From an uncultured Flavobacteriales bacterium (lineage in GTDB: Bacteria; Bacteroidota; Bacteroidia; Flavobacteriales_G; Salibacteraceae), in contig CALSRJ010000002.1 in NCBI GenBank assembly GCA_943788725.1, positions 310,001 through 374,000 of the forward strand: a stretch of 64,000 bases of DNA, read 5' to 3'. Positions 25,988 through 35,621 of the stretch are shown one piece after another. Each line of letters opens with the position of its first letter. Position 1 is the stretch's first letter. The notes under the pieces were generated by a model. The model did not search any database. It was given only the letters and a program-made list of their open reading frames with translations, and had not been told where the DNA came from. Both the position numbers and the translations under genes were made by a program.

Positions 25988-26374
25988 TCATCCATACGTT
26001 ATCAGTCGAACCAGTTCAATGGGTATATCCCGCACCACGGGAGGACCGCGATCGGTAAGCGTCATACCAAGCTCTTCGTCAAGAGCTTCACTCATGATCT
26101 GCCCTAAATCCAAAATAGAAACAAGCGGCAATTCAACGTTGTCAAGCGAAAGCTTTGCCGGAGCGGCGTGTTCATCTTCCAATTGATTGAAAAATGCTTT
26201 TTCCTCGCAACAAGATTGGTTTGAGGCGGTGTGGGACGCATCGCAAGGGCACTCGGTGTCTAACAACACATAGTTGATGTCAGAAATCTCGCCCAAACAG
26301 TAATGGATCTCCAAGCCGTAACCGACCGAGCTGATCAAATAGAAAAATGCGAATATGAATGCCGTTGGTCTCAC
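25988..26374 (-). CDS. HYC_CC_PP family protein
   Basis: 128 residues. The three signatures that name this Bacteroidota family are present: HYC (residues 24-26), a CC pair (NQSCCEEK) and PP (DRGPPVV). A signal peptide precedes them. Extra Cys (CPCD) could bind metal. First gene of the HYC_CC_PP/HMA/TonB receptor cassette; function unknown beyond the metal context. Confidence 0.85.
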   Translation of the reverse strand: MRPTAFIFAFFYLISSVGYGLEIHYCLGEISDINYVLLDTECPCDASHTASNQSCCEEKAFFNQLEDEHAAPAKLSLDNVELPLVSILDLGQIMSEALDEELGMTLTDRGPPVVRDIPIELVRLITYG

Positions 26375-26438
26375 TGTGCTGCAAAAATAACGCAGAATGA
26401 TTAGCTATGGTTGCCTTCCCTGTTAGAGAAGCTTAATG

Positions 26439-27740
26439 CTACTTGTTCCGGAAAAAGACTTGAATCGGCACCCCGGTCAGGTTAAAGTTCTTCCGCATCT
26501 GATTCTCAATGAACCTGCGATACGATTCAGTAATGTATTGCGGAAGGTTGCAGTAATAGGCAAACGTAGGCGCATGGGTCGGCAACTGCTGAACGTATTT
26601 GATCTTGATGTGCTTGCCTTTTAGAGCCGGTGGCGGGGTTCGATCTATGATGGGCAACATCACTTCGTTCAGCTTGTTCGTCTTGATGCGCTGCGTGCGG
26701 TTTTTGTAAACATCCAAGGCCAATTGCAATGACTTATGGATCCGCTGCATGTTGAGTACAGAAGTAAAAATGATTGGAATATCATTGAAAGGAGCGAGCT
26801 TTTCTCGGAGTTCGGCTTCAAACTCTTTAGCTGTGTTGGTCTCTTTATCCAAGAGGTCCCACTTGTTTACCAAAACAACAACGCCTTTCCTGTTCTTTTC
26901 GATCAAACTGAAGATGTTCAGGTCTTGCTGGCCCAATCCTTCCTTTGCATCGATCATGAGCATACACACATCCGAACTCTCAATGGCCCGTATCGCGCGC
27001 ATCACCGAATAGAACTCCAAGTCTTCGTGCACCTTCGCCTTCTTCCGAATTCCCGCCGTGTCTACCAAGGTGAATTCGAATCCAAATGCGTTGTAATGGG
27101 TGTCAATGGTATCGCGCGTAGTACCTGCGATCTCTGTTACGATGTTTCGCTCCACACCCAGTAGGGCATTGACAAAGGATGACTTACCCGCATTCGGACG
27201 ACCAACTACTGATATCCTTGGGAGTTCGTATTCGTCTACTTGCTCCTCTTCTGGAAGCAACTTGATGAGGTCATCCAATAAATCACCCGTACCACCACCA
27301 TTCATGGCTGAAACAGGATAGATCGTCTTGAACCCTAGTTCATAAAACTCAAAGCTGTCGGCCGTATTGGATGGATTATCGCACTTATTGGCTACCAACA
27401 TCACGGGCTTGTCGCTTCGCCGCAAGAGCTTCGCAACATCACGATCCAAATCAATAACGCCTTGCTTAGCATCACACACGAACAGGATCAATGCAGCCTC
27501 TTCCATTGCGATGATGACCTGCTTGGCAATTTCCTTTTCAAATCGATCAGAAGAATCACTGATGTAGCCTCCGGTATCGATCACCGAAAACTCGATTCCA
27601 CCCCAATCGCTCTTGCCGTAATGACGGTCACGGGTGACACCTGAAAACTCGTCAACAATGGCTTGGCGCCTGCCGATTAGTCGGTTAAAAAAGGTGGACT
27701 TGCCCACGTTGGGACGTCCGATGATTGCTACTAGTGCCAT
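26439..27740 (-). CDS. der: ribosome-assembly GTPase Der (EngA)
   Basis: 433 residues with two tandem G domains: GRPNVGKSTFFN with DTGG and NKCD in the first, GRPNAGKSSFVN with DTAGI and NKWD in the second. A C-terminal KH-like domain ends in the typical NFNLTGVPIQVFFRNK. It acts in 50S subunit maturation. Single gene; a different GTPase (era) lies 5 kb away. Confidence 0.97.
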   Translation of the reverse strand: MALVAIIGRPNVGKSTFFNRLIGRRQAIVDEFSGVTRDRHYGKSDWGGIEFSVIDTGGYISDSSDRFEKEIAKQVIIAMEEAALILFVCDAKQGVIDLDRDVAKLLRRSDKPVMLVANKCDNPSNTADSFEFYELGFKTIYPVSAMNGGGTGDLLDDLIKLLPEEEQVDEYELPRISVVGRPNAGKSSFVNALLGVERNIVTEIAGTTRDTIDTHYNAFGFEFTLVDTAGIRKKAKVHEDLEFYSVMRAIRAIESSDVCMLMIDAKEGLGQQDLNIFSLIEKNRKGVVVLVNKWDLLDKETNTAKEFEAELREKLAPFNDIPIIFTSVLNMQRIHKSLQLALDVYKNRTQRIKTNKLNEVMLPIIDRTPPPALKGKHIKIKYVQQLPTHAPTFAYYCNLPQYITESYRRFIENQMRKNFNLTGVPIQVFFRNK

Positions 27741-28104
27741 AAGGGGTGCAAAGGTAGGGTCTTTTTACGGGGAAAGGTGTGGGAATCAGAAATTTGCGCA
27801 GTCATTCAACACCCAATTCCCTCCATTTCTTATTCCCTTTTACTCAAGTCAACACCAGCCTTTACCCAAGGGATACTTCCAGTAGTCAGGTTTCATTTCT
27901 GCTGCCTCACATTCTAGGACTATTGTTCATCCACAATCAAATGCGGTCGGATGCTTTAAAGGACACTTTGCAGCAGGGGCATGGTTTGGGCTATTTAAAT
28001 TTTAATTACTTGGTTAACAGTGTGTTGAAAAATAATGCCGCTTGCATACAAACAGCGGGTAGACGATTCTCGTGTATTGGGTCAAACGGATAAAAAATTG
28101 AACA
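27741..28104. other. 364-bp intergenic region
   Basis: No gene is supported here. Divergent der and the T9SS protein gene leave this space for two promoters. The AT-rich stretch around 28000-28050 is the likely 5' regulatory region of the downstream secreted protein, but no clear -33/-7 pair stands out. Confidence 0.5.
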
Positions 28105-29973
28105 ATGAAAAAATTACTACTCTCTCTTTCGATCGTCTTTATAAGCATGTCGGGTTGGGCACAATGCAATGCCGACTTCTCCGATTCTTTGTCCACTTGG
28201 ACGAGCAATCCTTATGACGTCTTCTACTCAAATACCTCAACGGGGTATTCAAGTTGGTCCACCACCTTTTACTGGACCTTCTCAGGCGGAGCATCTCCAT
28301 CGTCATCCTACACCATGGATACCGTTTCGGTTACCTATCCAGGGCCAGGAACTTACACTGCATGTATATTTATGGCAGACTCGATAACCCCTTGTATTGA
28401 CTCAATTTGTCATTCAATCGTAGTCAGCAGTTCTGGCCTTTACGGCACAGTAGCATCAACGCCAACGTCATGCGGCGCGTGCGATGGCTCCGCCACTGTT
28501 AGCGCTTCTGGCGGGCTTACTCCTTACACATATTTGTGGTCAAATGCATCGACTGGTCAATCAGCGACAGGACTTTGCGGAGGCAATTATTCCGTCACAA
28601 TCACGGATGCCAATGGAGATACTTTTGCCTTAAGCACAACAGTTCCAAGTTCATCACCCGCGAGTGTTTCCATTTCTTCCAACAACAACTCTCCTTGTGC
28701 TGGCGAAACGGTCACTTTAACAGCAACCGCTACAGGTCTCGGAAACATGAGCTACCTCTGGAACACAGGAGACTCAAATTCAAGTATACCTGCCACGAGT
28801 TCTGGGATGTATGTCGTGACGGTAACTTCTTCTTTGGGATGCACAGCAACGGATTCAATTAACCTCAGCTTTGGGCAAGCTCCAAGCCTTACCATGACAC
28901 AATCGGATGAGTCTTGCTATCAATGTTGTGATGGAACTGCTGGAGTTAGTGCAACCGGAGGGTCGGGCAACTTCACCTACCTCTGGAGCAATGCCTCTAC
29001 GATGAGTTCTCAAACGAATCTATGCCCTAACACATACAGTGTAACGGTAACAGACTCTACTTTAGGATGTGAAAGCACCGGAAGTGTGTCCGTTACAGCG
29101 TTCGCTTGCGATACCATAATGGGAATGATCACTCAAGGGGCACTTGCTCGAGTTTACCTCATCGAAGAAGACAACGGCATCCTTTCAGCCATCGACAGCA
29201 CAGAGACTGACTCTCTTGGCTTCTACTACTTCAACGCGATTTGTAATGCAGGAACATACTATGTAAAGGCAGCATTGCTCCCTTCCCACTCCATGTATTC
29301 CTCCTACGTTCCAACTTACTATGATTCTTCAGCCCTTTGGTCACTTGCTGCAGGACTGGTTGTCAACTCTAGTTCATACTACTTTGTGAACTTCTCGCTT
29401 CTCAGTGGAACTAATCCTGGTGGACCAGGTTTCGTTGGCGGACTTATTTCTCAAGGCGCAAACCGTGGCGAGGGTGATCCAGTGCCAAATGCTCAATTAG
29501 TATTGTTCAATGAGGCGGGTGAAGTAGCAGCATTTACACGCTCGGATGAAAACGGAGAGTATGTCATTGACAACCTCGCACTGGGTACATATCGCCTCGA
29601 AATCGACATACTCAACAAAACCTCGTATCCCTTGCATTTTACATTGACCGAAGAAAACCTAACGGTTCCAAACGGGAATTTCCTTGTAAACATCAAGTCT
29701 ATACGTCCTGAATTGCCTACTGGTATTTCGAATGAGACGGCGAAATCCCTTACCATTTTCCCGAACCCTACTCAAGGTAGACTTCAGATCAGCGCAAACG
29801 GATTGATCGAATCTGTTCGTGTGATGAACCTACAAGGGCAAGAAGTATTAAATGCTAATCTACCATCGTCCACTGCTGCGGACTTAGACCTTCAAGGTCT
29901 ATCTGGCGGACAGTACATTCTAGAGGTAATCATTGAAGGTGAGATACAACACCACTCCGTGATCAAGGAATGA
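28105..29973 (+). CDS. T9SS-secreted protein with PKD-like and SprB-type repeats
   Basis: 622 residues. Signal peptide ending SGWAQ, then a PKD-like domain, then at least two SprB-type repeats recognisable by the sequence SCGACDGSATVSASGG...YLWSNASTGQSATGLCGGNYSVTITD and a second CCDGTAGVSATGGSG...YLWSNAST. An Ig-like central domain and a carboxypeptidase-regulatory-like domain (about 450-520) follow. A type A T9SS sorting domain ends it (FPNPTQGRLQIS ... GLSGGQYILEVI). It is secreted to the cell surface. It precedes the ECF sigma operon and is separated from it by a strong terminator. Confidence 0.88.
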   Translation: MKKLLLSLSIVFISMSGWAQCNADFSDSLSTWTSNPYDVFYSNTSTGYSSWSTTFYWTFSGGASPSSSYTMDTVSVTYPGPGTYTACIFMADSITPCIDSICHSIVVSSSGLYGTVASTPTSCGACDGSATVSASGGLTPYTYLWSNASTGQSATGLCGGNYSVTITDANGDTFALSTTVPSSSPASVSISSNNNSPCAGETVTLTATATGLGNMSYLWNTGDSNSSIPATSSGMYVVTVTSSLGCTATDSINLSFGQAPSLTMTQSDESCYQCCDGTAGVSATGGSGNFTYLWSNASTMSSQTNLCPNTYSVTVTDSTLGCESTGSVSVTAFACDTIMGMITQGALARVYLIEEDNGILSAIDSTETDSLGFYYFNAICNAGTYYVKAALLPSHSMYSSYVPTYYDSSALWSLAAGLVVNSSSYYFVNFSLLSGTNPGGPGFVGGLISQGANRGEGDPVPNAQLVLFNEAGEVAAFTRSDENGEYVIDNLALGTYRLEIDILNKTSYPLHFTLTEENLTVPNGNFLVNIKSIRPELPTGISNETAKSLTIFPNPTQGRLQISANGLIESVRVMNLQGQEVLNANLPSSTAADLDLQGLSGGQYILEVIIEGEIQHHSVIKE

Positions 29974-30000
29974 TACTGAATCCGAAATATGGTTAGCAAT

Positions 30001-30036
30001 CACAAAGGAGGGCAAATGACTTTGCCCTCCTTTGTG
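30001..30036. terminator. strong bidirectional hairpin terminator
   Basis: A perfect 16-bp stem, CACAAAGGAGGGCAAA and its complement, around a 4-nt loop (TGAC). It lies 28 bp after the stop of the T9SS protein and before the sigma-factor gene. Confidence 0.75.
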
Positions 30037-30058
30037 TGCTTTAACAACCCGATAAAAA

Positions 30059-30625
30059 GTGAAAGTCAGCGCAGAACTGATTGCAGAGTGTAAACGGAAT
30101 AAAAGAAAAGCTCAATTTGAGCTTTATAAGGTCTGTTATGCTTTCATGATGCAGATCTGCCTGAGATACAACCCAGTAGATGCGGATGCTCATGCAGCCT
30201 TGAACGAATCCTTTTTAAAGGTGTACACCAAAATCGATCAATACAATGAGCATGTCCCTTTTGCCCTTTGGATCCGTCGCATCACCATCAATACATGCAT
30301 CGATCACTTTCGTAAAAGAAAAACAGAACTCTACGCTTCCTTTCAAAATATAGATGACGGTCCCATCGCTTCAATCAGCCACATAAGCAATGATGCCGAC
30401 CTCTCCCTCGACGCAGAAGCCCTACGGGCAATGATCCGACAATTACCTGCGGTAAGCCAGCAGGTCTTTAACCTCGTGATACTCGATGGTTATCCCTATG
30501 AAGAGGTTGCGGAATTACTTGACATTACCGTGGCAACCTGTAGATGGCATGTACACTTTTCAAGAAAGACCCTTCAAGAACAGTTAGTTGAGGTCTCGTC
30601 TGAATCTAAATCCAAAGCCGTATGA
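30059..30625 (+). CDS. ECF-type RNA polymerase sigma factor
   Basis: 188 residues from a GTG start. Region 2 (about 20-90: FALWIRRITINTCIDHFRKRK) and region 4 (about 125-175: LPAVSQQVFNLVILDGYPYEEVAELLDITVATCRWHVHFSRKTL with the HTH) are both clear. Region 4 departs slightly from the norm in the last helix (TCRWHVHFSR). The stop overlaps the next start (ATGA), giving a sigma/anti-sigma pair. Confidence 0.92.
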   Translation: MKVSAELIAECKRNKRKAQFELYKVCYAFMMQICLRYNPVDADAHAALNESFLKVYTKIDQYNEHVPFALWIRRITINTCIDHFRKRKTELYASFQNIDDGPIASISHISNDADLSLDAEALRAMIRQLPAVSQQVFNLVILDGYPYEEVAELLDITVATCRWHVHFSRKTLQEQLVEVSSESKSKAV

Positions 30626-31863
30626 AAAAGGATGAACTCAAAGACATATTCGATGCCGCATTCGCGCATGAGGCCTTGCCCGTGGATATAGCCAATTGGG
30701 ACACGCTTGCAGCTTCGTTGGACCACCAACGTAGGCGTAAAACAATTATTTATTGGCTGATGGGAATCGGATTAATCGTAGGAGGGATATCGGGCATGGC
30801 TGCTTGGTCATCCTCACATCTACCCGCATACCAACCAGACCACGTAAGCTCGTTCCATACTATGGATGATATCCAGGTAAGCAAAAGACTCCCTTCTGAC
30901 AACTCAGCCTCAAACAACCGGATGACAACAAAGGCCGAGAAAGATGTCGCTACGAAGGACGTTCGTTACGCTCAAGAGGAATTCATTCATGAAGCCACGT
31001 TCAGTGAATCACATTCTCAATCGCCATCAGGGTCGCATACAGCATCACAAAAATCGACTCCCTCTTTCAGCTCGTATCCAAGTCATGCATCGAGTACGCT
31101 CCCTGCCGATTCAAGTAGCAGTCCATTTGACCCTACTTCAATCGTTGACCCTCCAATAGCTGGGCAAGCTCGCTCTGAGGATCTGCTTGAAAAAATGCCT
31201 TTGCGAGACGGACATTTGGATGCCAAAATCAAGGCGTTTTCTACACGCAACCTTGATACGCTCGACCAAAAGCGACCTTGGGAGCTTTATCTGAGAGCAG
31301 GCGTTGCGTATGGTAAGTCCATAGACCCAGGACAAGTGGGAGGAGTGGGCATTTCTGTCCACCTAATGGACAATCTACTTTTTGGCTCGGAGTTGTTGCT
31401 CGTGCGCGACTTTGTCAACTTAGAATCTGCTGTTGAAGGCCGTACCTATGGGTACGAAACCTATCGACAGGCAATTTTGACCCAAGCCTCTGAAATGCTG
31501 GCCACCGAACTCCCCGTTTTCGTCAGATATCGGTGGAACCGATTCTCCATTGGCGGTGGCGTGACCGCTGCTTATACCATCGGGGCAAGACTCACAGAGC
31601 GGCACTATTTAAGCTCCTCTGTAAGCGAGCAACCATGGACGAGCAATGAACTTACCGATGAAATTGATGTTGGATATGTGCGGTGGAAGGCGGTGAAACC
31701 CTTCAGGTTGAACGCTACAACCGACCTTTCCTTTCAGTTGACTGATCGCTATTATGTGGGTTCCAGAGTCAGCTATCCCCTGCAAGATATATTCACGAGC
31801 AATGCAGTGAATGATCGATTCGTTCGATTGGAACTCTACCTTAAAATGTCATTGAAACCATGA
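30622..31863 (+). CDS. putative anti-sigma factor fused to an outer-membrane-beta-barrel-like domain
   Basis: 413 residues. A short cytosolic N-terminus, one membrane helix (residues ~46-68), a ~120-residue Ser/His/Thr-rich linker, then a beta-strand-rich C-terminal domain (about 225-413) of porin/OmpA-like pattern (ELYLRAGVAYGKSIDPG ... LELYLKMSL). Position directly after an ECF sigma gene with ATGA overlap suggests an anti-sigma role for the N-terminal part. A fusion of this kind occurs in Bacteroidota, but the barrel placement across two membranes is unresolved. Confidence 0.65.
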   Translation: MKKDELKDIFDAAFAHEALPVDIANWDTLAASLDHQRRRKTIIYWLMGIGLIVGGISGMAAWSSSHLPAYQPDHVSSFHTMDDIQVSKRLPSDNSASNNRMTTKAEKDVATKDVRYAQEEFIHEATFSESHSQSPSGSHTASQKSTPSFSSYPSHASSTLPADSSSSPFDPTSIVDPPIAGQARSEDLLEKMPLRDGHLDAKIKAFSTRNLDTLDQKRPWELYLRAGVAYGKSIDPGQVGGVGISVHLMDNLLFGSELLLVRDFVNLESAVEGRTYGYETYRQAILTQASEMLATELPVFVRYRWNRFSIGGGVTAAYTIGARLTERHYLSSSVSEQPWTSNELTDEIDVGYVRWKAVKPFRLNATTDLSFQLTDRYYVGSRVSYPLQDIFTSNAVNDRFVRLELYLKMSLKP

Positions 31864-32993
31864 AATATTCGATTAACATACTGCTCTTCGCCCTGATCTT
31901 TCTAGCTTCATGCAAGACATACGTCGAGCCAACCCTGGACCCAATTGATGCACCCATCTTCTATTTTGAAGCCACGGAAGGCACCACTCCCCTTCGCTTC
32001 GACGCAGAATCTGGATTCGCTGCAAGCAGTGGATATAGCGTGGATTCCTTAGGTATATCGTACTACCATGGCTCCCTCAACGCATGTCTTTCTTGCCCAG
32101 CATCAGCAACACTTCTATGGCGTGCTTCAACTTCGGCAAACCCATCGCTCCTCACCACTGTTGGAGGGGAAGACCCAGGCTTTCGCTCACCATTACAAGT
32201 CACTTTAGCCGAGCGATACGCCATTCACCTAAAAGCCAAACCAACTTCCGAGGCGACGAGCTTTGAATGGAAGGTAAACGGTTCTGTTTACTCTGACGAA
32301 GAGTTCACACTCGAAATTGATCGAGATGACGCCCTTACATTCTTGCCGATAAGCTTGGAGACTGAATACGCCAATGGATGCGTTGCATCGATAGAAGACA
32401 CGATCTTCTTACCCAATTTCGGATGCAACTGCCGTATAAAAAGCCAAGAGCTCGGACAGGAACAATACCTGTTTTCTGCGATTAAAGCAGCAGCTTCAGC
32501 GGTTGAATACCTATGGCAATTCGAAAGCGGTGCCACAGCAACTACTCAAGAAGTCAATTATGCATTCAGTCAAACCCCAGCTGATGGCGTAGAAGAAATT
32601 GTACTGCGCACCGAGGTCAATGGTTGTACTTCTTCTGCCAAGTATCAGCAACACTTTGCTGCTGTGCCTAACACCTGTGCTATCAACTTTGACGCAGACA
32701 TTACCACAGAAACCTTCCCGCAAGAACAACCCCAAGGCTTCGACTTGAATACCATCACCATCGAGTATTTAGATCAAGATGGCCAATTGTTCAGCTCTGC
32801 CCTGATTCAACAAGACGACGATAGCTTTCTACGAGTGCTGGAGGTTGAGGAATACACTGACCCTTCCGCAAACGCTGATAGTAAGGCCGTGCGGGTGATA
32901 GGACAATTCAACTGTAAACTGAGCAATGGGCTTGACAGTATACGTCTAAACAACGGGAGCTTTTCCTTCCCGATTGGTGAAGGCGCAGAATAA
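31860..32993 (+). CDS. hypothetical lipoprotein of the sigma operon
   Basis: 377 residues, lipobox LASC (Cys ~18). The mature part has two or three PKD/Ig-like modules (FEATEGTTPLRFDAES; CLSCPASATLLWRAS; FEWKVNGSVYSDEEF) and several Cys. Translationally coupled to the anti-sigma-like gene by another ATGA overlap, so the three proteins are made from one message. Function unknown. Confidence 0.7.
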   Translation: MKYSINILLFALIFLASCKTYVEPTLDPIDAPIFYFEATEGTTPLRFDAESGFAASSGYSVDSLGISYYHGSLNACLSCPASATLLWRASTSANPSLLTTVGGEDPGFRSPLQVTLAERYAIHLKAKPTSEATSFEWKVNGSVYSDEEFTLEIDRDDALTFLPISLETEYANGCVASIEDTIFLPNFGCNCRIKSQELGQEQYLFSAIKAAASAVEYLWQFESGATATTQEVNYAFSQTPADGVEEIVLRTEVNGCTSSAKYQQHFAAVPNTCAINFDADITTETFPQEQPQGFDLNTITIEYLDQDGQLFSSALIQQDDDSFLRVLEVEEYTDPSANADSKAVRVIGQFNCKLSNGLDSIRLNNGSFSFPIGEGAE

Positions 32994-33037
32994 AGAGCGG
33001 GAAAACAAACTGAAACATGGCGAACGAGGGGAATCGA

Positions 33038-33916
33038 TCAGTATCCGTATTTCCTCAATTTTCGGTCATCATTGCGCCAGTCTTTGTCGACCTTGACAAA
33101 GGTCTCCAGGAAGATCTTTTTTCCGTAGTACGATTCCATGTCCTTGCGCGCTTGTGTGCCGACCTTTTTCAGCATGCTTCCCGCCTTGCCAATGATGATA
33201 CTCTTTTGCGTGTCTCGGGCAACAATGATGATGGCGCGAATGCGGATGATGTCTGGTTCTTCCTTGAAGGATTCGATTTCCACCTGCACGGAATAAGGAA
33301 TCTCTTGCTTGTAGTTGCTCAAGATCTTTTCTCGGATGATTTCAGAAACGATGAATCGATCGTTCTTATCCGTGAGCTGATCTTTCGGAAACCATTCGGG
33401 TCCTTCTGGAATCTCTTCCTTGATGGCGGAGAGGAGCTCCCTTACGTTAAAGCTCTCCAATACCGAGAGTGGAAGGATTTGCTTTGCCTTTGGAAAGACG
33501 CTCGACCAATGCTGAACCGCAGCCTCGAGTTGCTCCTGATTGCCTTTGTCAATTTTGTTGATGGCCACATACACCGGCACATCGGCATTCTGAAGCCCCG
33601 CTAAGATGCGCTCATCCTTGAATTCCGTCTGACCCAATTCAACCATGAAAAGAAAAACGTCTGCATCCTTCATGGCTTCTTTGACAAAAACCATCATGCT
33701 CTCCTGCATGCGATAAGCAGGATCGATGACTCCTGGGGTGTCGGAGAAAACGATTTGAAGATCGGGCTCGTTGTAGATGCCAAAAATCCTGTGACGGGTC
33801 GTCTGCGCCTTCGGGTTGGTCACGGCCAAGCGTTCTCCGATCAAGGCATTGAGCAATGAGCTCTTCCCGACGTTAGGGCGGCCGATGATGTTTACAAATC
33901 CAGATCTATGTGTCAT
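33038..33916 (-). CDS. era: GTPase Era
   Basis: 292 residues. G1 GRPNVGKSSLLN, the switch region ending in AQTTRHRIFGIYNEPDLQIVFSDTPG, NKID, and a C-terminal KH domain (REKILSNYKQEIPYSVQVEIESFKEE, then the IIGKAGSMLKKVGTQARKDME part) that binds 16S rRNA. It assists 30S assembly. Its start directly abuts the stop of the upstream thiolase gene. Confidence 0.97.
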   Translation of the reverse strand: MTHRSGFVNIIGRPNVGKSSLLNALIGERLAVTNPKAQTTRHRIFGIYNEPDLQIVFSDTPGVIDPAYRMQESMMVFVKEAMKDADVFLFMVELGQTEFKDERILAGLQNADVPVYVAINKIDKGNQEQLEAAVQHWSSVFPKAKQILPLSVLESFNVRELLSAIKEEIPEGPEWFPKDQLTDKNDRFIVSEIIREKILSNYKQEIPYSVQVEIESFKEEPDIIRIRAIIIVARDTQKSIIIGKAGSMLKKVGTQARKDMESYYGKKIFLETFVKVDKDWRNDDRKLRKYGY

Positions 33917-35125
33917 CTATACGCGTTCAATGATGGTTGCATACCCTTGCCCTACTCCTACGCACATGGCTACTAGCGCGTATTCTCTTTGTTGCTTGTG
34001 CAATTCGATTGCCGCGGTTTGTAAGATGCGAGATCCTGTCATACCCAGCGGGTGACCGATGGCTATGGCGCCTCCGTTTGGATTGATCCTTGGATCATCG
34101 TCCGCAACACCCAGTTGACGGGTTACCGCTAAGGTTTGGACGGCAAAGGCCTCATTGAATTCAAGGATGTCGATGTCGTCGATGCTAAGTCCAGCCCGCT
34201 TCAACGCCAAATTGCACGCGTCTACTGGACCAATCCCCATGATGCGCGGTTCCACTCCAGAGACTCCAGAAGAAACGATGCGCGCCATCGGCGTGAGGTC
34301 GTGCTTTTTCAATCCGTCTTCACTGGCGATCAACATCGCACCTGCGCCGTCGTTTAGGCCGGAAGCATTTCCTGCGGTCACGCTTCCTCCCTCGGCACGA
34401 AAAGCAGGACGTAACTTCCCAAGCACCTCGGGCGTTGTGTTGTCCTTGATGAATTCATCTTGGTCAAACACCAATGGATCTTGTTTTCTACGCGGAATCT
34501 CCACCGGTACAATCTCTTCGGCCAACCTTCCGCTGTCTCTAGCATTCGTCGCCTTCATCTGAGACCAATACGCAAAGGCATCTTGGTCTTCTCGACTGAT
34601 CTTAAATTGATCCACTAAATTTTCAGCGGTTTCTCCCATGGCGTGTGTGCCGTATAGCTCTTTCATTCTCTTATTGACGAACCTCCAGCCAAAGCTAGAG
34701 TCGTACAACTTGCTGTCGTTGCCAAAAGGCTTCGAAGCCTTGCTCATCACCCAAGGTCCGCGGGTCATGTTCTCTACTCCTCCCGTCACAAACAAATCGC
34801 CCTCATTCGCTGCAATTGCTCTGCGCGCGTGCACCGCGGCACTCATGCCCGAACTGCATAGTCGGTTGACGGTTTCACCCGGCACTTTCCAAGGCATTCC
34901 AGCAAGCAGCAGTGCCATGCGTGCTACATTGCGATTGTCTTCACCCGCTTGATTCGCACAACCTAGGATGACATCATCTACGGCTTCCCAATCAACGGAA
35001 GCATTTCGATGCATCAATTCCTTGATCACCAAAGCAGCCAAATCATCCGTTCGGACAGATGACAACGTGCCCTGAAATTTTCCAATCGGCGTGCGAATGG
35101 CGTCTACGATGAATGCGTCTCTCAT
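33917..35125 (-). CDS. paaJ: 3-oxoadipyl-CoA/acetyl-CoA thiolase
   Basis: About 402 residues from the ATG at 35125 (MRDAFIVDAIRTPIGKFQG, the family start). Acylation Cys in NRLCSSGMSA, and the catalytic His and Cys in NPNGGAIAIGHPLGMTGSR and ALVAMCVGVGQGYA. The GDEDNRNVARMA-type segment (here AGEDNRNVARMALLLAG) is that of 3-oxoadipyl-CoA thiolases of the phenylacetate/beta-ketoadipate pathways. Neighbouring paa genes favour PaaJ over a generic thiolase. It releases acetyl-CoA and succinyl-CoA. Confidence 0.85.
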   Translation of the reverse strand: MRDAFIVDAIRTPIGKFQGTLSSVRTDDLAALVIKELMHRNASVDWEAVDDVILGCANQAGEDNRNVARMALLLAGMPWKVPGETVNRLCSSGMSAAVHARRAIAANEGDLFVTGGVENMTRGPWVMSKASKPFGNDSKLYDSSFGWRFVNKRMKELYGTHAMGETAENLVDQFKISREDQDAFAYWSQMKATNARDSGRLAEEIVPVEIPRRKQDPLVFDQDEFIKDNTTPEVLGKLRPAFRAEGGSVTAGNASGLNDGAGAMLIASEDGLKKHDLTPMARIVSSGVSGVEPRIMGIGPVDACNLALKRAGLSIDDIDILEFNEAFAVQTLAVTRQLGVADDDPRINPNGGAIAIGHPLGMTGSRILQTAAIELHKQQREYALVAMCVGVGQGYATIIERV

Positions 35126-35152
35126 ATTCCTTCGTTTGGGGTGCAAAGGTGC

Positions 35153-35587
35153 CTATTCCGAACCTGGAAACCAATCCTTTGATGTTCGGTACACGGTGCC
35201 TTTGAACAATGCAACGCGTTCGTCGCGCTGGTTCTTTATTTCAATGTGGTAGATGCCGATCTTGTTGGACAGGCTCATCTCTTCGGCCCGCGCCGTTAGC
35301 ACGTCTCCTTCCTTTACTTGAGCCGTATGTGAAATACTCGTTTCCACCGACACAGACATCCTGCCGTGGCTGTTGGAGGCAAAGGCCAAGGCACTATCCG
35401 CCAAGGAGTAAGTAATGCCGCCGTGCGCGATGTCAAATCCGTTCAACATTTCCTTGCGCACGGTCATCCTCAATACTGAACTGCCCGAACCGTCCTCAAG
35501 CCTTTCGATGCCGAGCCATTGACTAAAGGGGTCGTTGTTGTACATTTTGTCTACTACGCGTCTTGCGATATCCTTCTCACTCATCAT
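35153..35587 (-). CDS. hotdog-fold thioesterase, PaaI-like
   Basis: 144 residues. Single hotdog domain: LRMTVRKEMLNGFDIAHGGITYSLADSALAFASNSHG has the Asn-Gly-...-His-Gly-Gly pattern of PaaI thioesterases, which hydrolyse ring-hydroxylated phenylacetyl-CoA esters. It lies 27 bp upstream of the thiolase on the same strand. PaaI is the most likely identity given the paa context. Confidence 0.82.
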   Translation of the reverse strand: MMSEKDIARRVVDKMYNNDPFSQWLGIERLEDGSGSSVLRMTVRKEMLNGFDIAHGGITYSLADSALAFASNSHGRMSVSVETSISHTAQVKEGDVLTARAEEMSLSNKIGIYHIEIKNQRDERVALFKGTVYRTSKDWFPGSE

Positions 35588-35621
35588 CAGAGATTTGCAA
35601 CAAAGAAAACAATGCTTTGCA

